48,469 nt of DNA from AG-12 sp027319585 (GCA_027319585.1 DAHVMY010000010.1:1-48469), one strand, 5' to 3'. Shown: positions 39,730 to 47,808, counted from the first letter of the stretch. Made by a program: numbers and translations. Notes: generated from the sequence alone by a model not told the origin.

Positions 39730-41913
39730 TCAACTACTGGTGTCCGCCCGGTCCGGGCGCAGAGGCGCCAGCCGACCGCGTCTCAGTGCGTTGAGATAGC
39801 TGGCATCGAGGTCGTGAACCAGGCGGCCCTGGGCCAGCGCATAGTTGCTGCCCAGCTGTCGCAGCCGCTCCTGGCCCGCTGCGGAGCGCAGATCGGCCCT
39901 CAGGGATGCCAACTCGCTGGGTTCGACCTTCAGGACCCTGGTCAGCTCCGGCCCGGCTTCCGGACGACTCACCAGCTGTCTGCCGATGAAGTGCTCACGG
40001 GACTCGTAGCCGTCAACCTGGGGCCAGCGCGCTTGCCCCGCCAGTTCTCCCTGTTCCAGGCGGGTGGCCTGGGCATGGTCGATCGGCCCTGGCAGCCCGG
40101 TGACCTCACGGAGCGAGGTCCCCACGTTGGCCCCGAAGCGAGCGACGCGCGGCCCGGCCTGGGTGCGGGCCATGAGGGCACCTCCCAGCAGCACGCCGGA
40201 GGAAGCCGAGGCCAGCCCCCGCAAACTGCGGTAGGTGGACATCTCCCCGTGGCTGATCCGCTTGGGCACCTCCAGCATCAGCCACACCGTCACGATCGCC
40301 AGCAGGCACTTGGCGAACTGGTTGCCGGGGTTGCCGCTGCCGACCGCCGCGAGCAGGCCGTGGGAGGTCGCGGCGCAGCCCGCGGTCGACCCTGCGGAGA
40401 TGAAGGGGCACGAGGTGGCCGAGCCGACCGGGGCCAGCCCGGAGACGGTCGAGATGACCGCGACGAAGACGATGAAGATCAGGGTCTGGATCACCACCAC
40501 CGCGGAGAGCTCGGCCAAGGTGCGCCAGTAGCGGTTGAACAGCCCGCGTCCGCCCGGCAGGGCCAGCATCACGAACGCCAGGCTGGAGCAGCCCGCGAGG
40601 ATCGCCAGCACCAGATAGCGGGCCAGGTAGGTCATCGCCAGCCACAGCCCGAGCAGGGTGAGCACCGTGTAGGCGAGCATGCCCTGGATCCCGTCGGGCA
40701 CGTCATAGCCATTGCGCCCGTGGGGGCCGACCCCGGCCCAGACGTCCGTGAAGGTGGGGACGGTCCCCCAGTAGATGTCGGCGTACCTGCAGTCGGAGGG
40801 ACTCTGGCCGTTGCCCGCGATCGGCTCCCCCGGCAGCGGCAGCAGGTTCAGCTGCTGCGATCCCAGCTCCGGGTTGCCGCCACCTTCCAGGCAGGACTGG
40901 TTCTGGTTGTCGTTGACCTGGTTGTCGGTGTTCGTGCAGAGGGGCTGGCTGGGACTGGCGTCTCCTCGATCACAGTTGGCATCGTGGAGGGGGGGCCCGA
41001 AGAAGTTCTGGGAGCGGTCCAGAACCTCCTTGGTGAAGTCGGGGCTGTCGGCGGCGATGCAGTGCGACTGGGTGAAGTGGGGGTCCATCCACGGCTTGAC
41101 GAGGACCTGCTGGCGCGGGGCGTTCCCCGGCGCGGAGATGTGAATTCCAGGGTGGGTGATGGGGCTGTCCTCGGGGCAGTATGCCGTCATGTCGAGGATG
41201 GTCATCATGTCCAGCGGCTGGGAGGGGTGCGCGCCCATCCCCGAGAACGTCGCCCCCAAGAGCCCCTGGGAGAGCCAGGTCCCGGCGTCGATGGCCCGGC
41301 CCGCCAGGTGCAGCGGCAGGCCCGCGCCGATCACCGCGGCGGCGATCAGGCATGGGACTATCCCGGCCCTGAGGTTCAGCTCCTGGCCCGCCATGAAGAA
41401 CGAGACCTGCAGGGCGAAGGCGAGGACGATCAGGGCCAGTGCCAAGGGGGTCAGGATCGAATTCAGGCGCTGCACCCAGGGGATGCAGCCGCCGGGGCCG
41501 CACTCGTGGGCGGGCTCGCCGAGCGAGCCATCGTAGTTGTCGACGGCCGGGTTCGATCCGACCAGGGTCGTGATCAGACTCCAGGGACCGGCGGTCACTG
41601 TGCCGTTGGCGGGGTCGATGTGGGAGGGGTCGGGGCTGCCGTCCAGGCTGCCCATGATCGCCACCGGCCCGGACACGAAGGCGTCCATCACGTAGCAGAA
41701 GGGATCGGTGATGCCGGGGCACTGCTGACTGGTGGTGCTGGTGCCGGCGACGCTGGTCGTGGGGGCCGGGGGGGTGGGTGACGGGGTCGACCTCGCTGCC
41801 GCGAGCTCCAGGTCGACTCCTCCCGCGCTTCGACTCAAGCCCGCCACGCCCAGCAGAACCAGCGGTATCAAAGAGGCGCTGACGACGAGGACGAGCCGCG
41901 CCCGAGCGGTCAG
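39730..41913 (-). CDS. Large T4SS membrane protein, VirB6/TrbL-like (module B), probable CTG start
   Basis: About 727 residues. An N-terminal export signal is followed by an extracellular part, a helix pair (LNSILTPLALALIVLAFALQ), a Cys-containing external loop of about 200 residues, then five or more helices and a 130-residue cytoplasmic tail. RYLVLAILAGCSSLAFVMLA with LPGGRGLFNRYWRTL matches the module A protein. The nearest ordinary start is TTG 41871, but that cuts the signal sequence in half. CTG 41913, overlapping the upstream stop as CTGA, gives MTARARLVLVVSASLIPLVL, a proper signal. Role: channel component. Confidence 0.7.
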   Translation of the reverse strand: MTARARLVLVVSASLIPLVLLGVAGLSRSAGGVDLELAAARSTPSPTPPAPTTSVAGTSTTSQQCPGITDPFCYVMDAFVSGPVAIMGSLDGSPDPSHIDPANGTVTAGPWSLITTLVGSNPAVDNYDGSLGEPAHECGPGGCIPWVQRLNSILTPLALALIVLAFALQVSFFMAGQELNLRAGIVPCLIAAAVIGAGLPLHLAGRAIDAGTWLSQGLLGATFSGMGAHPSQPLDMMTILDMTAYCPEDSPITHPGIHISAPGNAPRQQVLVKPWMDPHFTQSHCIAADSPDFTKEVLDRSQNFFGPPLHDANCDRGDASPSQPLCTNTDNQVNDNQNQSCLEGGGNPELGSQQLNLLPLPGEPIAGNGQSPSDCRYADIYWGTVPTFTDVWAGVGPHGRNGYDVPDGIQGMLAYTVLTLLGLWLAMTYLARYLVLAILAGCSSLAFVMLALPGGRGLFNRYWRTLAELSAVVVIQTLIFIVFVAVISTVSGLAPVGSATSCPFISAGSTAGCAATSHGLLAAVGSGNPGNQFAKCLLAIVTVWLMLEVPKRISHGEMSTYRSLRGLASASSGVLLGGALMARTQAGPRVARFGANVGTSLREVTGLPGPIDHAQATRLEQGELAGQARWPQVDGYESREHFIGRQLVSRPEAGPELTRVLKVEPSELASLRADLRSAAGQERLRQLGSNYALAQGRLVHDLDASYLNALRRGRLAPLRPDRADTSS

Positions 41914-42197
41914 GGGGAGCTGGCGGAACAGCTGCTGGTGGTGCAGGCGGTGTTGCTCCCGGAGAGCCCCTCAACGAAGCTGAGGATGGCGCCCTCATTG
42001 ACCAGCAGCAGCACTCCCAACAGGACGGTCACCAAGCCCTGGATCGCAGCCGCCCGCCGCTGACTGTTGTCCAGAGAGGTCATGTAGCGAATCGCCGCGA
42101 AGCTGAGGCAGAGGACCGCGACCGCGCCCAGCGCCAGCGTGGTGACGGTGTGGATGAGATTGTCCAGGCCGGCGGTGAACGATGCCAGGATCAGCAA
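41910..42197 (-). CDS. Small two-helix membrane protein, VirB2/TrbC-like pilin candidate (module B)
   Basis: A 95-residue protein with two hydrophobic segments (TTLALGAVAVLCLSFAAIRY and IQGLVTVLLGVLLLVNEGA) separated by a basic loop (DNSQRRAAA), plus a Cys/Ser-rich tail. Layout and position directly before the VirB6-like gene match the module A protein at 21852. The start TTG 42197 overlaps the VirD4 stop (TTGCTGA). Pilin or small channel subunit is inferred. Confidence 0.55.
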   Translation of the reverse strand: MLILASFTAGLDNLIHTVTTLALGAVAVLCLSFAAIRYMTSLDNSQRRAAAIQGLVTVLLGVLLLVNEGAILSFVEGLSGSNTACTTSSCSASSP

Positions 42198-43852
42198 GGT
42201 GGGGCCTCCAGAGGAGTCTTGACAGGTTCGCCAACTTCGTCCTCCCAAGCGAGCCTGGGAGTCCTAGGGCCCGGCTGGAGGTTGCGGCAACCCCGGACCT
42301 CAAGGGGCCGGCCGGCCGCGGGGGTGGGGACGCTGCCCGGCGCCAGCGGCAGGGCCACCAGCTGGCGCAGGGTCCGATCCCGATACCAGCGCCGCTGCCT
42401 GATCACCGCCGGGTGGCCGCTGCCGCGCAGGATCAGGGCTCGGTCTTCCGGCAGGCGCCGGATCGCATCGGGCGCCATGAGCGGGTGGGAGCTCACCGGC
42501 TCGTCGGCGCGGTCCGGCTCTGGCCGGTGCAGGGTGGCCATCCCCGCCAGCCGGCTGGTGCTCTCCAGAAGGTCGTTCTCGGAGATCCCCGCCAGCAGCA
42601 GCTTAGTCCGGCAGTTCGCCCACAGCAACGAGGCTGTCTCCGGTCCGTAGGTTCCCCGGATCGAGCTGAGGTCCTGCCCCATCAGCATCATCCTGACCCC
42701 CTGCGAACGGCCCAGCTGCACCAGCGCCGGCAGTTCAGGCAGCAGGGTCAGCTGGGCAAACTCGTCGAGCACGAAGAGGACCGGGACTGGGGGCGGCGCC
42801 GAGTAGATCGCGCGCCAGCAGGACGCCAGCAGGGCGCTCACCAGACCCCGAAGAAGCGGGGCGTCGTGGGGCGTCACCACGCAGTAGAGGGACTTGAGCT
42901 CGCCCTTGACCAGGTCGCCCACCTCGAAGGTGCTGCTCGAGGTGGCCTCCGCCACCAGCTCGGTTGCGTAGGGGGCGAGCTTGGCCACCAGGGTCGCCAC
43001 GACTCCCATGGCGGTGCGGTCGCCACCGCTGGTGGCGCCCTGGACCAGGCGCCGGGCGACCGGGTGGGTGAGCTCTCCCGCGATCTCCTCGGCGGGAGCC
43101 AGCTGCAGGATTCCCAACAGGTCGCCCACGTCCATCCCGGTGACGGCCCCCTCGATCAACAGCCCCTGGAGCAGCTGAAGCGCAAGGTCATGCCAGAACG
43201 GCTCCTTGTCGGGTGGCCGGCCCATCAGCAATCCCGCCGTGCGCAGGGCGTCTTCCGAGCTGCGGACCGAGCTGACCGGGCTCCAGCTGTCCGAGGGCGA
43301 CATCAGGGGCGCGAAGATCGCCGTCCGCCCCAGCCGCCGCCGGGCGGCCAGGGTGGCGCGCACCAGCTCCCCCTTGGGGTCGGTGACCACCACCGCCCCC
43401 TGCCACTCCAGGATCGCCGGGATGGCCAGCCCGCTCGACTTCCCGGACCCGGTCGGCCCCAGGACCAGCAGGTGATCCTCCACAGGCAGGCGCACCGGCA
43501 CCAGGCGGTGGGTTCCCAGGCGGACCCGGGCCGAGCCACGGCCACCGCGGAAGGGGCGCAGGTCCCGTCGGCCGGCGCGTCGGGCTGAGCCCAGCAGTCC
43601 GGGCCGCAGCGGGCTTCGCCACTTCAGCCGGGCGAGCATCACCAGCAGGCAAGCCACCGCCAGCGCCAGCCCGACCGCTGCGTACCCTGACCAGGCTCGC
43701 CAGATGGTCGGGCCCATCCCGGCCCCCATGCCGGCGCCCTCCCCACGGAGCTGCTCCAGCGAGCGGATGGCGAGGATGGCCAGGCCCAGGCCCACCAGGG
43801 CCCCGGACCCTCCCGCTCCTGGCTGCCACCCGGATGCGCCTTGCTTTCCCAC
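42191..43852 (-). CDS. T4SS coupling ATPase, VirD4/TraG-like
   Basis: A 553-residue motor that brings substrates to the channel. Two N-terminal helices (LVGLGLAILAIRSL and YAAVGLALAVACLLVMLA) precede the RecA-like domain with Walker A LGPTGSGKSSGLAIP (about residue 135), VVVTDPKGELV, Walker B VLFVLDEFAQL (about 360) and SQGVRMMLMGQDLS. The small all-alpha insertion is present. Coupling proteins define a secreting, not merely structural, T4SS. First gene of module B. Start GTG 43852 or TTG 43858; the frame stays open to 43906. No relaxase gene is adjacent. Confidence 0.87.
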   Translation of the reverse strand: MGKQGASGWQPGAGGSGALVGLGLAILAIRSLEQLRGEGAGMGAGMGPTIWRAWSGYAAVGLALAVACLLVMLARLKWRSPLRPGLLGSARRAGRRDLRPFRGGRGSARVRLGTHRLVPVRLPVEDHLLVLGPTGSGKSSGLAIPAILEWQGAVVVTDPKGELVRATLAARRRLGRTAIFAPLMSPSDSWSPVSSVRSSEDALRTAGLLMGRPPDKEPFWHDLALQLLQGLLIEGAVTGMDVGDLLGILQLAPAEEIAGELTHPVARRLVQGATSGGDRTAMGVVATLVAKLAPYATELVAEATSSSTFEVGDLVKGELKSLYCVVTPHDAPLLRGLVSALLASCWRAIYSAPPPVPVLFVLDEFAQLTLLPELPALVQLGRSQGVRMMLMGQDLSSIRGTYGPETASLLWANCRTKLLLAGISENDLLESTSRLAGMATLHRPEPDRADEPVSSHPLMAPDAIRRLPEDRALILRGSGHPAVIRQRRWYRDRTLRQLVALPLAPGSVPTPAAGRPLEVRGCRNLQPGPRTPRLAWEDEVGEPVKTPLEAPPC

Positions 43853-44002
43853 CGTCAATGAATGGGTCCGCCCACAGCCAGGAGCTGGTGGCGGGGCTCG
43901 CGACACCGCTCAACAGGCCGGTTGCCCTTGTGTTACAGGCCATTGCCGGACCGGTGCAGGAACTTGCACTCAGCGACGTCTGCCAAATCTAGACTGGGGT
44001 TC
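43853..44002. promoter_or_regulatory. Divergent control region between VirD4 and the receiver gene
   Basis: About 150 bases that must hold the promoter of T4SS module B (minus) and of the receiver gene (plus). On the plus strand a -10 box TAGACT (43990-43995) lies seven bases before GTG 44003. On the minus strand only a weak CATTCATT precedes the VirD4 start. TTGCAC at 43964 is 20 bases from the -10 box, too far for a usual -35. Confidence 0.4.
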
Positions 44003-44488
44003 GTGCCCGCTCGAGCATCGTCCCCCCGCCTCCTGCGCCGTCCCTCCGGAGAGCGCACCATCCTGGTTGCGGATCGGGATGAGCTCGCCCGCACCGCGAC
44101 CGCCGCCATCCTGAAGCGGTTGAACTTCGAGGTGGTGGAGGCGGACTCCTCCCGGTCCGCCCTCCACCAGGCCCGCAACGGCCCGTACTCGTGCGTCATC
44201 CTGGATCTCAACCTCATGGACGGCGGATCCTTCGACCTCTGCCGCCGGCTGCTGGGGAAGGCGGGATGGAACTGGACCCCCGTCATCTTCACCAGTGCGC
44301 GCCAACCGCAGGTGGACCTGCGCCTGGAGCTGCTGGCCGGCGGCTTCGGACATCTGGCCAAGCCCTTCAGGGCGGATCAGCTGTTGGCCTGTCTCGGCGA
44401 CGCTCTGGCGATGGCCGGGGAGATGGAGTCCTCCCGGCCCGACCGGGGCCTTGCGCTCACCAAGGCGGAGGCGGCCGTCGGCCGCTGA
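44003..44488 (+). CDS. Single-domain response regulator receiver protein
   Basis: A 161-residue protein consisting of one receiver domain. The acidic pocket is in TILVADRDELA, the phospho-acceptor aspartate (about residue 68) in YSCVILDLNLMDGGSFDL, the Thr/Ser switch in PVIFTSAR and the conserved lysine (about 119) in GHLAKPFRADQLL. No output domain, so it acts through protein contacts. The start GTG 44003 is set by the -10 box seven bases before it; the frame extends back to 43862 with non-coding composition. It is divergent from the VirD4 operon. A hairpin GCGGCC-GTC-GGCCGC (44471-44485) near the 3' end may serve as terminator. Confidence 0.82.
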   Translation: MPARASSPRLLRRPSGERTILVADRDELARTATAAILKRLNFEVVEADSSRSALHQARNGPYSCVILDLNLMDGGSFDLCRRLLGKAGWNWTPVIFTSARQPQVDLRLELLAGGFGHLAKPFRADQLLACLGDALAMAGEMESSRPDRGLALTKAEAAVGR

Positions 44489-44491
44489 ATC

Positions 44492-46651
44492 TCAGCCGGA
44501 CCCGGAAGTCGGGCTCGGAGCTCCCCCCGGTGGGGATGCCGGTGCGGAGGGACTCGGCTGCGGGCTCGGGGTCGCCGTGGGCGTCGGCGTGGCCTGGGGC
44601 GTGGGGGTCGCCTGGGGCGTGGGAGTCGGTGACGGCGCCTCCGTCCCTCCGCCCAGGACCTGGTAGGTCGGCCCGGTGCCGGGCAGGTAGTAGTTGGTCT
44701 GCCCGTTGCTGTACTGGGCGATCAGCCCGGTGGGGGTTTTGTACCAGCTGTTGGGGGTATTCGCGAGTGCGTATTCCATGAACTGGTTCCAGAGGCTGGC
44801 GGCGCCGCTGATCCCGTTGATGCCGCCCCCATACATCGGTTGGTCATTGGCGTTGCCGACCCAGGTTGCCCCCACCAGGGTCGGGGTCCAGCCCACCGCC
44901 AGGTTGTCCCGGTAGCTGTTGGAGGTCCCGGTCTTGATCGCGGTGGTGTGGCCGGGAAGGACGAGGGGTGTGTCCGGCCCGAACGCCAGCAGGCGGTTGC
45001 TGTTGCGGGAGAGGATCGTGTTCATGATGTAGGCGACCTGGGGCGACATCGCCTGCTGCGCCTGGGGGTGGGCCGCGTAGATCACCTGGCCGCTCTGGTC
45101 GACCACCTTGACCACGAAGTACGCCGGATGCAGCACCCCCTGGGCCGCCAGCACCGACCCCGCCTGGGCGGTCTCCCACAGCGGGATCGGGTAGGCGCCG
45201 AGGGTCATGCTGGGCCCGTACTTGGATGCCGGTCCGGGGAGGGTCGTCACCCCCATGGCACGAGCCATCGCCAGCACCCTGGGGATCCCCACCGCCAGCT
45301 CGACCCGCACCGCGGGCACGTTCAGCGAGTTGCCGAGGGCGACCTGGATCGGAACCACCCCCGCGTAAGTGCCCTCGTAGTCGTGGACCACGAACGGTCC
45401 ACCCCCGGGACCTCCGGTGGGCAGCGAGAAGGGGCTGTCCAGCACCGGGGTCGTCATGGTGATCTTGTGCGCGGTGAGCGCGGCCGAGTAGGTGTAGAGC
45501 TTGAAGGTCGATCCCGGCTGGCGGGGGACCGCCGCCATGTCGATCTGGCCCCCGGGCACATTCGCCCCCGCGCCCCCCACCCAGACCTCGATCTGCCCGT
45601 TGGCCGGGTCCTCCGCCACCAGCGCGCCGTCGGTCATGTGCATCGCCTGATGGCGGGCGATGTCCGCGGTCACCATCTGCTGGGCGACCTGGTTCAGGTG
45701 CAGGTTGAGGCTGGTGTACACCTTGAGCCCCATCGTGGAGTAGCGCGAGCCGTAACGGGCCAGCAGCCATGACTTGACCTGGTCGACGAAGTAGGGCGCG
45801 TTGTCGACCGGCGCCTCGCTTCCCGAGGTCAGGGCCGGTGGCTTGGCCAGGATCGCGCGGGCCGCCGACTCGCTGAGGCCACTGTACTTGACCATGGCCG
45901 CGACCACCGCCTGCTGCCGGATCCGGGCGGCCGCCAGGTTGGTGATGGGATCCAGGTAGGACGGTGCCGGCAGCAGCCCGGCCAGCAGCGTCGCCTGTTC
46001 CGGGGTCAGCTGGCTGGCGCTCACCCCGAAGTACGTCTCGCTGGCGGCTTGGATCCCGGTCGCGCCCTGGCCGAAGTACACGTCGTTGAGGTAGTCATCA
46101 AGGATCTGTGGCTTGCTCAGCCGGGAGGTGAGCTCGTTGCCGTACAGGATCTCCTTGACCTTGTAGGCGATCGACTTGTTGTCGTGAAGGTAGAGGATCT
46201 TGGCAACCTGTTCGGGGATGGTGCTGGCTCCCTGAGCGGCGCTGTGATGGATCAGGTCGAAGATCCCGGCCTCCACGATCCGCCCGACGTCGAAGCTCGG
46301 GGCGGTCCAGAAGGCGTGGTCCTCGATGTCCACGATGGCGGTCCGCATCACCGGCGCGATCTGGCTGAGCGGCACCGGGATGCGGCTCGAGCCCGCGGGG
46401 TGCAGATCGGCGATGACCTGGTTGCCCTGTCCGTAGATCACCGTGTCCGTGGGCAGCGCGACTCCGCCAGGCAGGGCGCTGTACGCGCGCGCCAGCGCGG
46501 TCAGGGGAACGCTGAGAATCACCAGCCCCGCCAGCCCCGCCAGCGCCACAACCGCCACCCAGCGACGCCAGCTCCACCCGCCGAGGGCGGACCCCCCGCG
46601 ACGGCGCCGGACGCTCGCTCGGGTGCGGGTCTGCAGGTTGATCTCTCGCAT
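44492..46651 (-). CDS. Class A penicillin-binding protein (GT51 transglycosylase plus transpeptidase)
   Basis: A 719-residue bifunctional wall synthase. After a basic cytoplasmic tail and one helix (WVAVVALAGLAGLVILSVPL) comes the GT51 domain with the catalytic Glu in VDIEDHAFW (about 111), QGASTIPEQVAK and YLNDVYFGQGATGIQAA. The transpeptidase domain has the active serine in GSTFKLYTY (about 381), SLN in GNSLNVPAV and KTG in AIKTGTSN (about 573). A Pro/Thr-rich tail with a hexapeptide-type repeat ends the protein. Some GT51 motif positions differ from the usual consensus (GGSTITQQ). The leader contains a long stem. Confidence 0.9.
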   Translation of the reverse strand: MREINLQTRTRASVRRRRGGSALGGWSWRRWVAVVALAGLAGLVILSVPLTALARAYSALPGGVALPTDTVIYGQGNQVIADLHPAGSSRIPVPLSQIAPVMRTAIVDIEDHAFWTAPSFDVGRIVEAGIFDLIHHSAAQGASTIPEQVAKILYLHDNKSIAYKVKEILYGNELTSRLSKPQILDDYLNDVYFGQGATGIQAASETYFGVSASQLTPEQATLLAGLLPAPSYLDPITNLAAARIRQQAVVAAMVKYSGLSESAARAILAKPPALTSGSEAPVDNAPYFVDQVKSWLLARYGSRYSTMGLKVYTSLNLHLNQVAQQMVTADIARHQAMHMTDGALVAEDPANGQIEVWVGGAGANVPGGQIDMAAVPRQPGSTFKLYTYSAALTAHKITMTTPVLDSPFSLPTGGPGGGPFVVHDYEGTYAGVVPIQVALGNSLNVPAVRVELAVGIPRVLAMARAMGVTTLPGPASKYGPSMTLGAYPIPLWETAQAGSVLAAQGVLHPAYFVVKVVDQSGQVIYAAHPQAQQAMSPQVAYIMNTILSRNSNRLLAFGPDTPLVLPGHTTAIKTGTSNSYRDNLAVGWTPTLVGATWVGNANDQPMYGGGINGISGAASLWNQFMEYALANTPNSWYKTPTGLIAQYSNGQTNYYLPGTGPTYQVLGGGTEAPSPTPTPQATPTPQATPTPTATPSPQPSPSAPASPPGGAPSPTSGSG
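44574..44640 (-). repeat. Imperfect 18-base tandem repeat coding the PBP tail
   Basis: The unit GCCTGGGGCGTGGGGGTC and close variants are repeated in tandem on the plus strand, encoding the PTPQAT-type repeats of the penicillin-binding protein C-terminus. Such repeats often vary in copy number between strains. Confidence 0.6.
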
Positions 46652-46660
46652 GATTGTCGA

Positions 46661-46743
46661 TTGGGCACGGCGCGGGGCCAGCGGCCACTGGTTTCCCAGG
46701 ACCCGGCCAGGCGGGGGAGGCGCTCATCGCGCGCCGTGCCCAA
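46661..46743 (-). promoter_or_regulatory. Structured 5' leader of the penicillin-binding protein mRNA
   Basis: TTGGGCACGGCGCG (46661-46674) and CGCGCCGTGCCCAA (46730-46743) are a perfect 14-base inverted repeat enclosing 55 bases. Inside, on the minus strand, CTGG-GAAA-CCAG forms a tetraloop hairpin flanked by GGCC on both sides. A -10 box TAGGGT at 46748-46743 would start the mRNA within the outer arm, so the transcript would begin with this stem and end nine bases before the ATG. No known RNA family was recognised. Confidence 0.5.
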
Positions 46744-46748
46744 CCCTA
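46743..46748 (-). promoter_or_regulatory. -10 box for the penicillin-binding protein gene
   Basis: TAGGGT on the minus strand, with a short palindrome GCACC-TC-GGTGC about five bases upstream in the spacer. No good -35 box. Confidence 0.4.
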
Positions 46749-46869
46749 GCAACGCACCGAGGTGCCGTTTGGTTTCGATCCATCTCTTCGCCGGGGGGCC
46801 ACACCGGGCCGTCCTCGCGGTTGCAGGACAATCAGCGCCTGAGGAGCAGCGTCGGAGCTGCAGTGGGTC

Positions 46870-46879
46870 TGGGAGGTGA
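46870..46879 (+). promoter_or_regulatory. Strong ribosome binding site deciding a TTG start
   Basis: GGGAGGTGAT lies just before TTG 46883 and is close to the full anti-Shine-Dalgarno complement. It is the strongest such site in the window and fixes the start of the following gene. Confidence 0.6.
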
Positions 46880-46882
46880 TGC

Positions 46883-47404
46883 TTGAGCGAGGAGCAGGGC
46901 CAGGGCCCGGCGGCGATGCCGGTGCTGAGCCCCCCCCGCCGGGGCGCCAATTGGCGCGTCACCGGGCTGGCTGCCGGCATCCTGCTGATCCTGGTGCTGC
47001 TGAAGCTGGTGACCAGCCATCCCCAGCCCCGCCCCTCTCATCTCAGCCCCACCGGCGCTGCGGTCGGTTACATCGACGCTCTGCGTTCGCACAACCTGGC
47101 GAGCCTGCAGAGCTATCTCGCTCCCGCGGAGAGGGGGCGCGCGGCCGAGGAGCTGGCCTCGCTTCGCGCCGACCACGTCCTGCTGGTCTCCCCGGTCGTG
47201 GAGAGCGCGATCGGGGAGGGTGCCTCCATGACGGTGGCGATCACTGTGGAAGTGTGCTATCGCCACCGCGCCGCGCGCTCCTACACCTGCCAGCTGATCC
47301 AGCACGAGCCGCTGGGGCTGCCCTCGGCGCTGCAGAGTGTCGAGGTGCACAAGCGCTGGTACATCAGCACCGTGCTCGATCCGGAGCCGCTCGCGCGGCA
47401 GTGA
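46883..47404 (+). CDS. Membrane-anchored protein with extracytoplasmic NTF2-like domain (VirB8/TcpC-like layout)
   Basis: A 173-residue protein. A short cytoplasmic N-terminus is followed by one helix (VTGLAAGILLILVLLKLV) and an outside domain starting AAVGYIDALRSHNLASLQSY with strands SMTVAITVEVCYRHRAARSY and KRWYISTVLDPE. One helix plus an NTF2-like fold is the layout of VirB8/TcpC channel proteins, and this lineage-specific T4SS otherwise lacks one. The similarity is structural, judged by eye. It is followed by a hairpin at 47424. Confidence 0.6.
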   Translation: MSEEQGQGPAAMPVLSPPRRGANWRVTGLAAGILLILVLLKLVTSHPQPRPSHLSPTGAAVGYIDALRSHNLASLQSYLAPAERGRAAEELASLRADHVLLVSPVVESAIGEGASMTVAITVEVCYRHRAARSYTCQLIQHEPLGLPSALQSVEVHKRWYISTVLDPEPLARQ

Positions 47405-47406
47405 CC

Positions 47407-47772
47407 TCAGCCAGCCCGGCTGCCACCCCCGAGAGTGGGGGTGACCTGCCGTTCGGGATCCAGCAACCGATCGATCTCCTCGGCCTTGAGTTCGGCGGCG
47501 AATCCCGCGTGAGGTGAATTCGGGACGCCCCTGGCTTTCGAGGGGGTGCCTGGCAACCCAACCCAGGTGGGCGCAGACAGATTCCGATGATTCGGTGGAT
47601 AGAGGGTGCGGGACCGGCAGACTCGGAGGCGGTCGGGCTGCGCCAGACATAAGTCGCCGAGCACCACGGTCAGTCGGTCAGCTACCGGCAATTGACGTAC
47701 CACCGGGCTGCGCACGGCCGAGCCGATCCGCAGCTTAGTAGCCGGAACGGAATAACGTGAGCGAAGGGGCAT
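47407..47772 (-). pseudogene. Possible gene fragment beside the insertion sequence
   Basis: The 400 bases between 47405 and 47808 hold no clear intact gene. A minus-strand frame of 121 codons is open; only its last 35 residues (FAAELKAEEIDRLLDPERQV) look protein-like, with a helical, charged pattern. The rest has unremarkable composition and lower GC than neighbours. It may be the tail of a gene broken by the neighbouring insertion sequence, or chance. Confidence 0.25.
47424..47443 (+). terminator. Hairpin after the 46883 gene
   Basis: CACCCCC-GAGAGT-GGGGGTG, a perfect seven-pair stem 20 bases after the stop. No T tract follows. Confidence 0.45.
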
Positions 47773-47808
47773 ACCACTGCATGTAGGGGGTAGGCAGGGA
47801 ATGCTCCA

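Noticed and set aside
20935..43852. Treating the T4SS genes as an integrative conjugative element.
   Set aside because: No integrase, relaxase, excisionase, tRNA att site or flanking direct repeats were found, and essential housekeeping genes are interspersed.
43964..43995. TTGCAC as the -35 box for the receiver gene.
   Set aside because: Spacing to TAGACT is 20 bases, too long for a normal promoter; other leaderless promoters here also lack a -35.
46661..46743. SRP or other standard structured RNA gene in the inverted repeat.
   Set aside because: The GGAA tetraloop core and conserved asymmetric loop of SRP RNA are missing on both strands.
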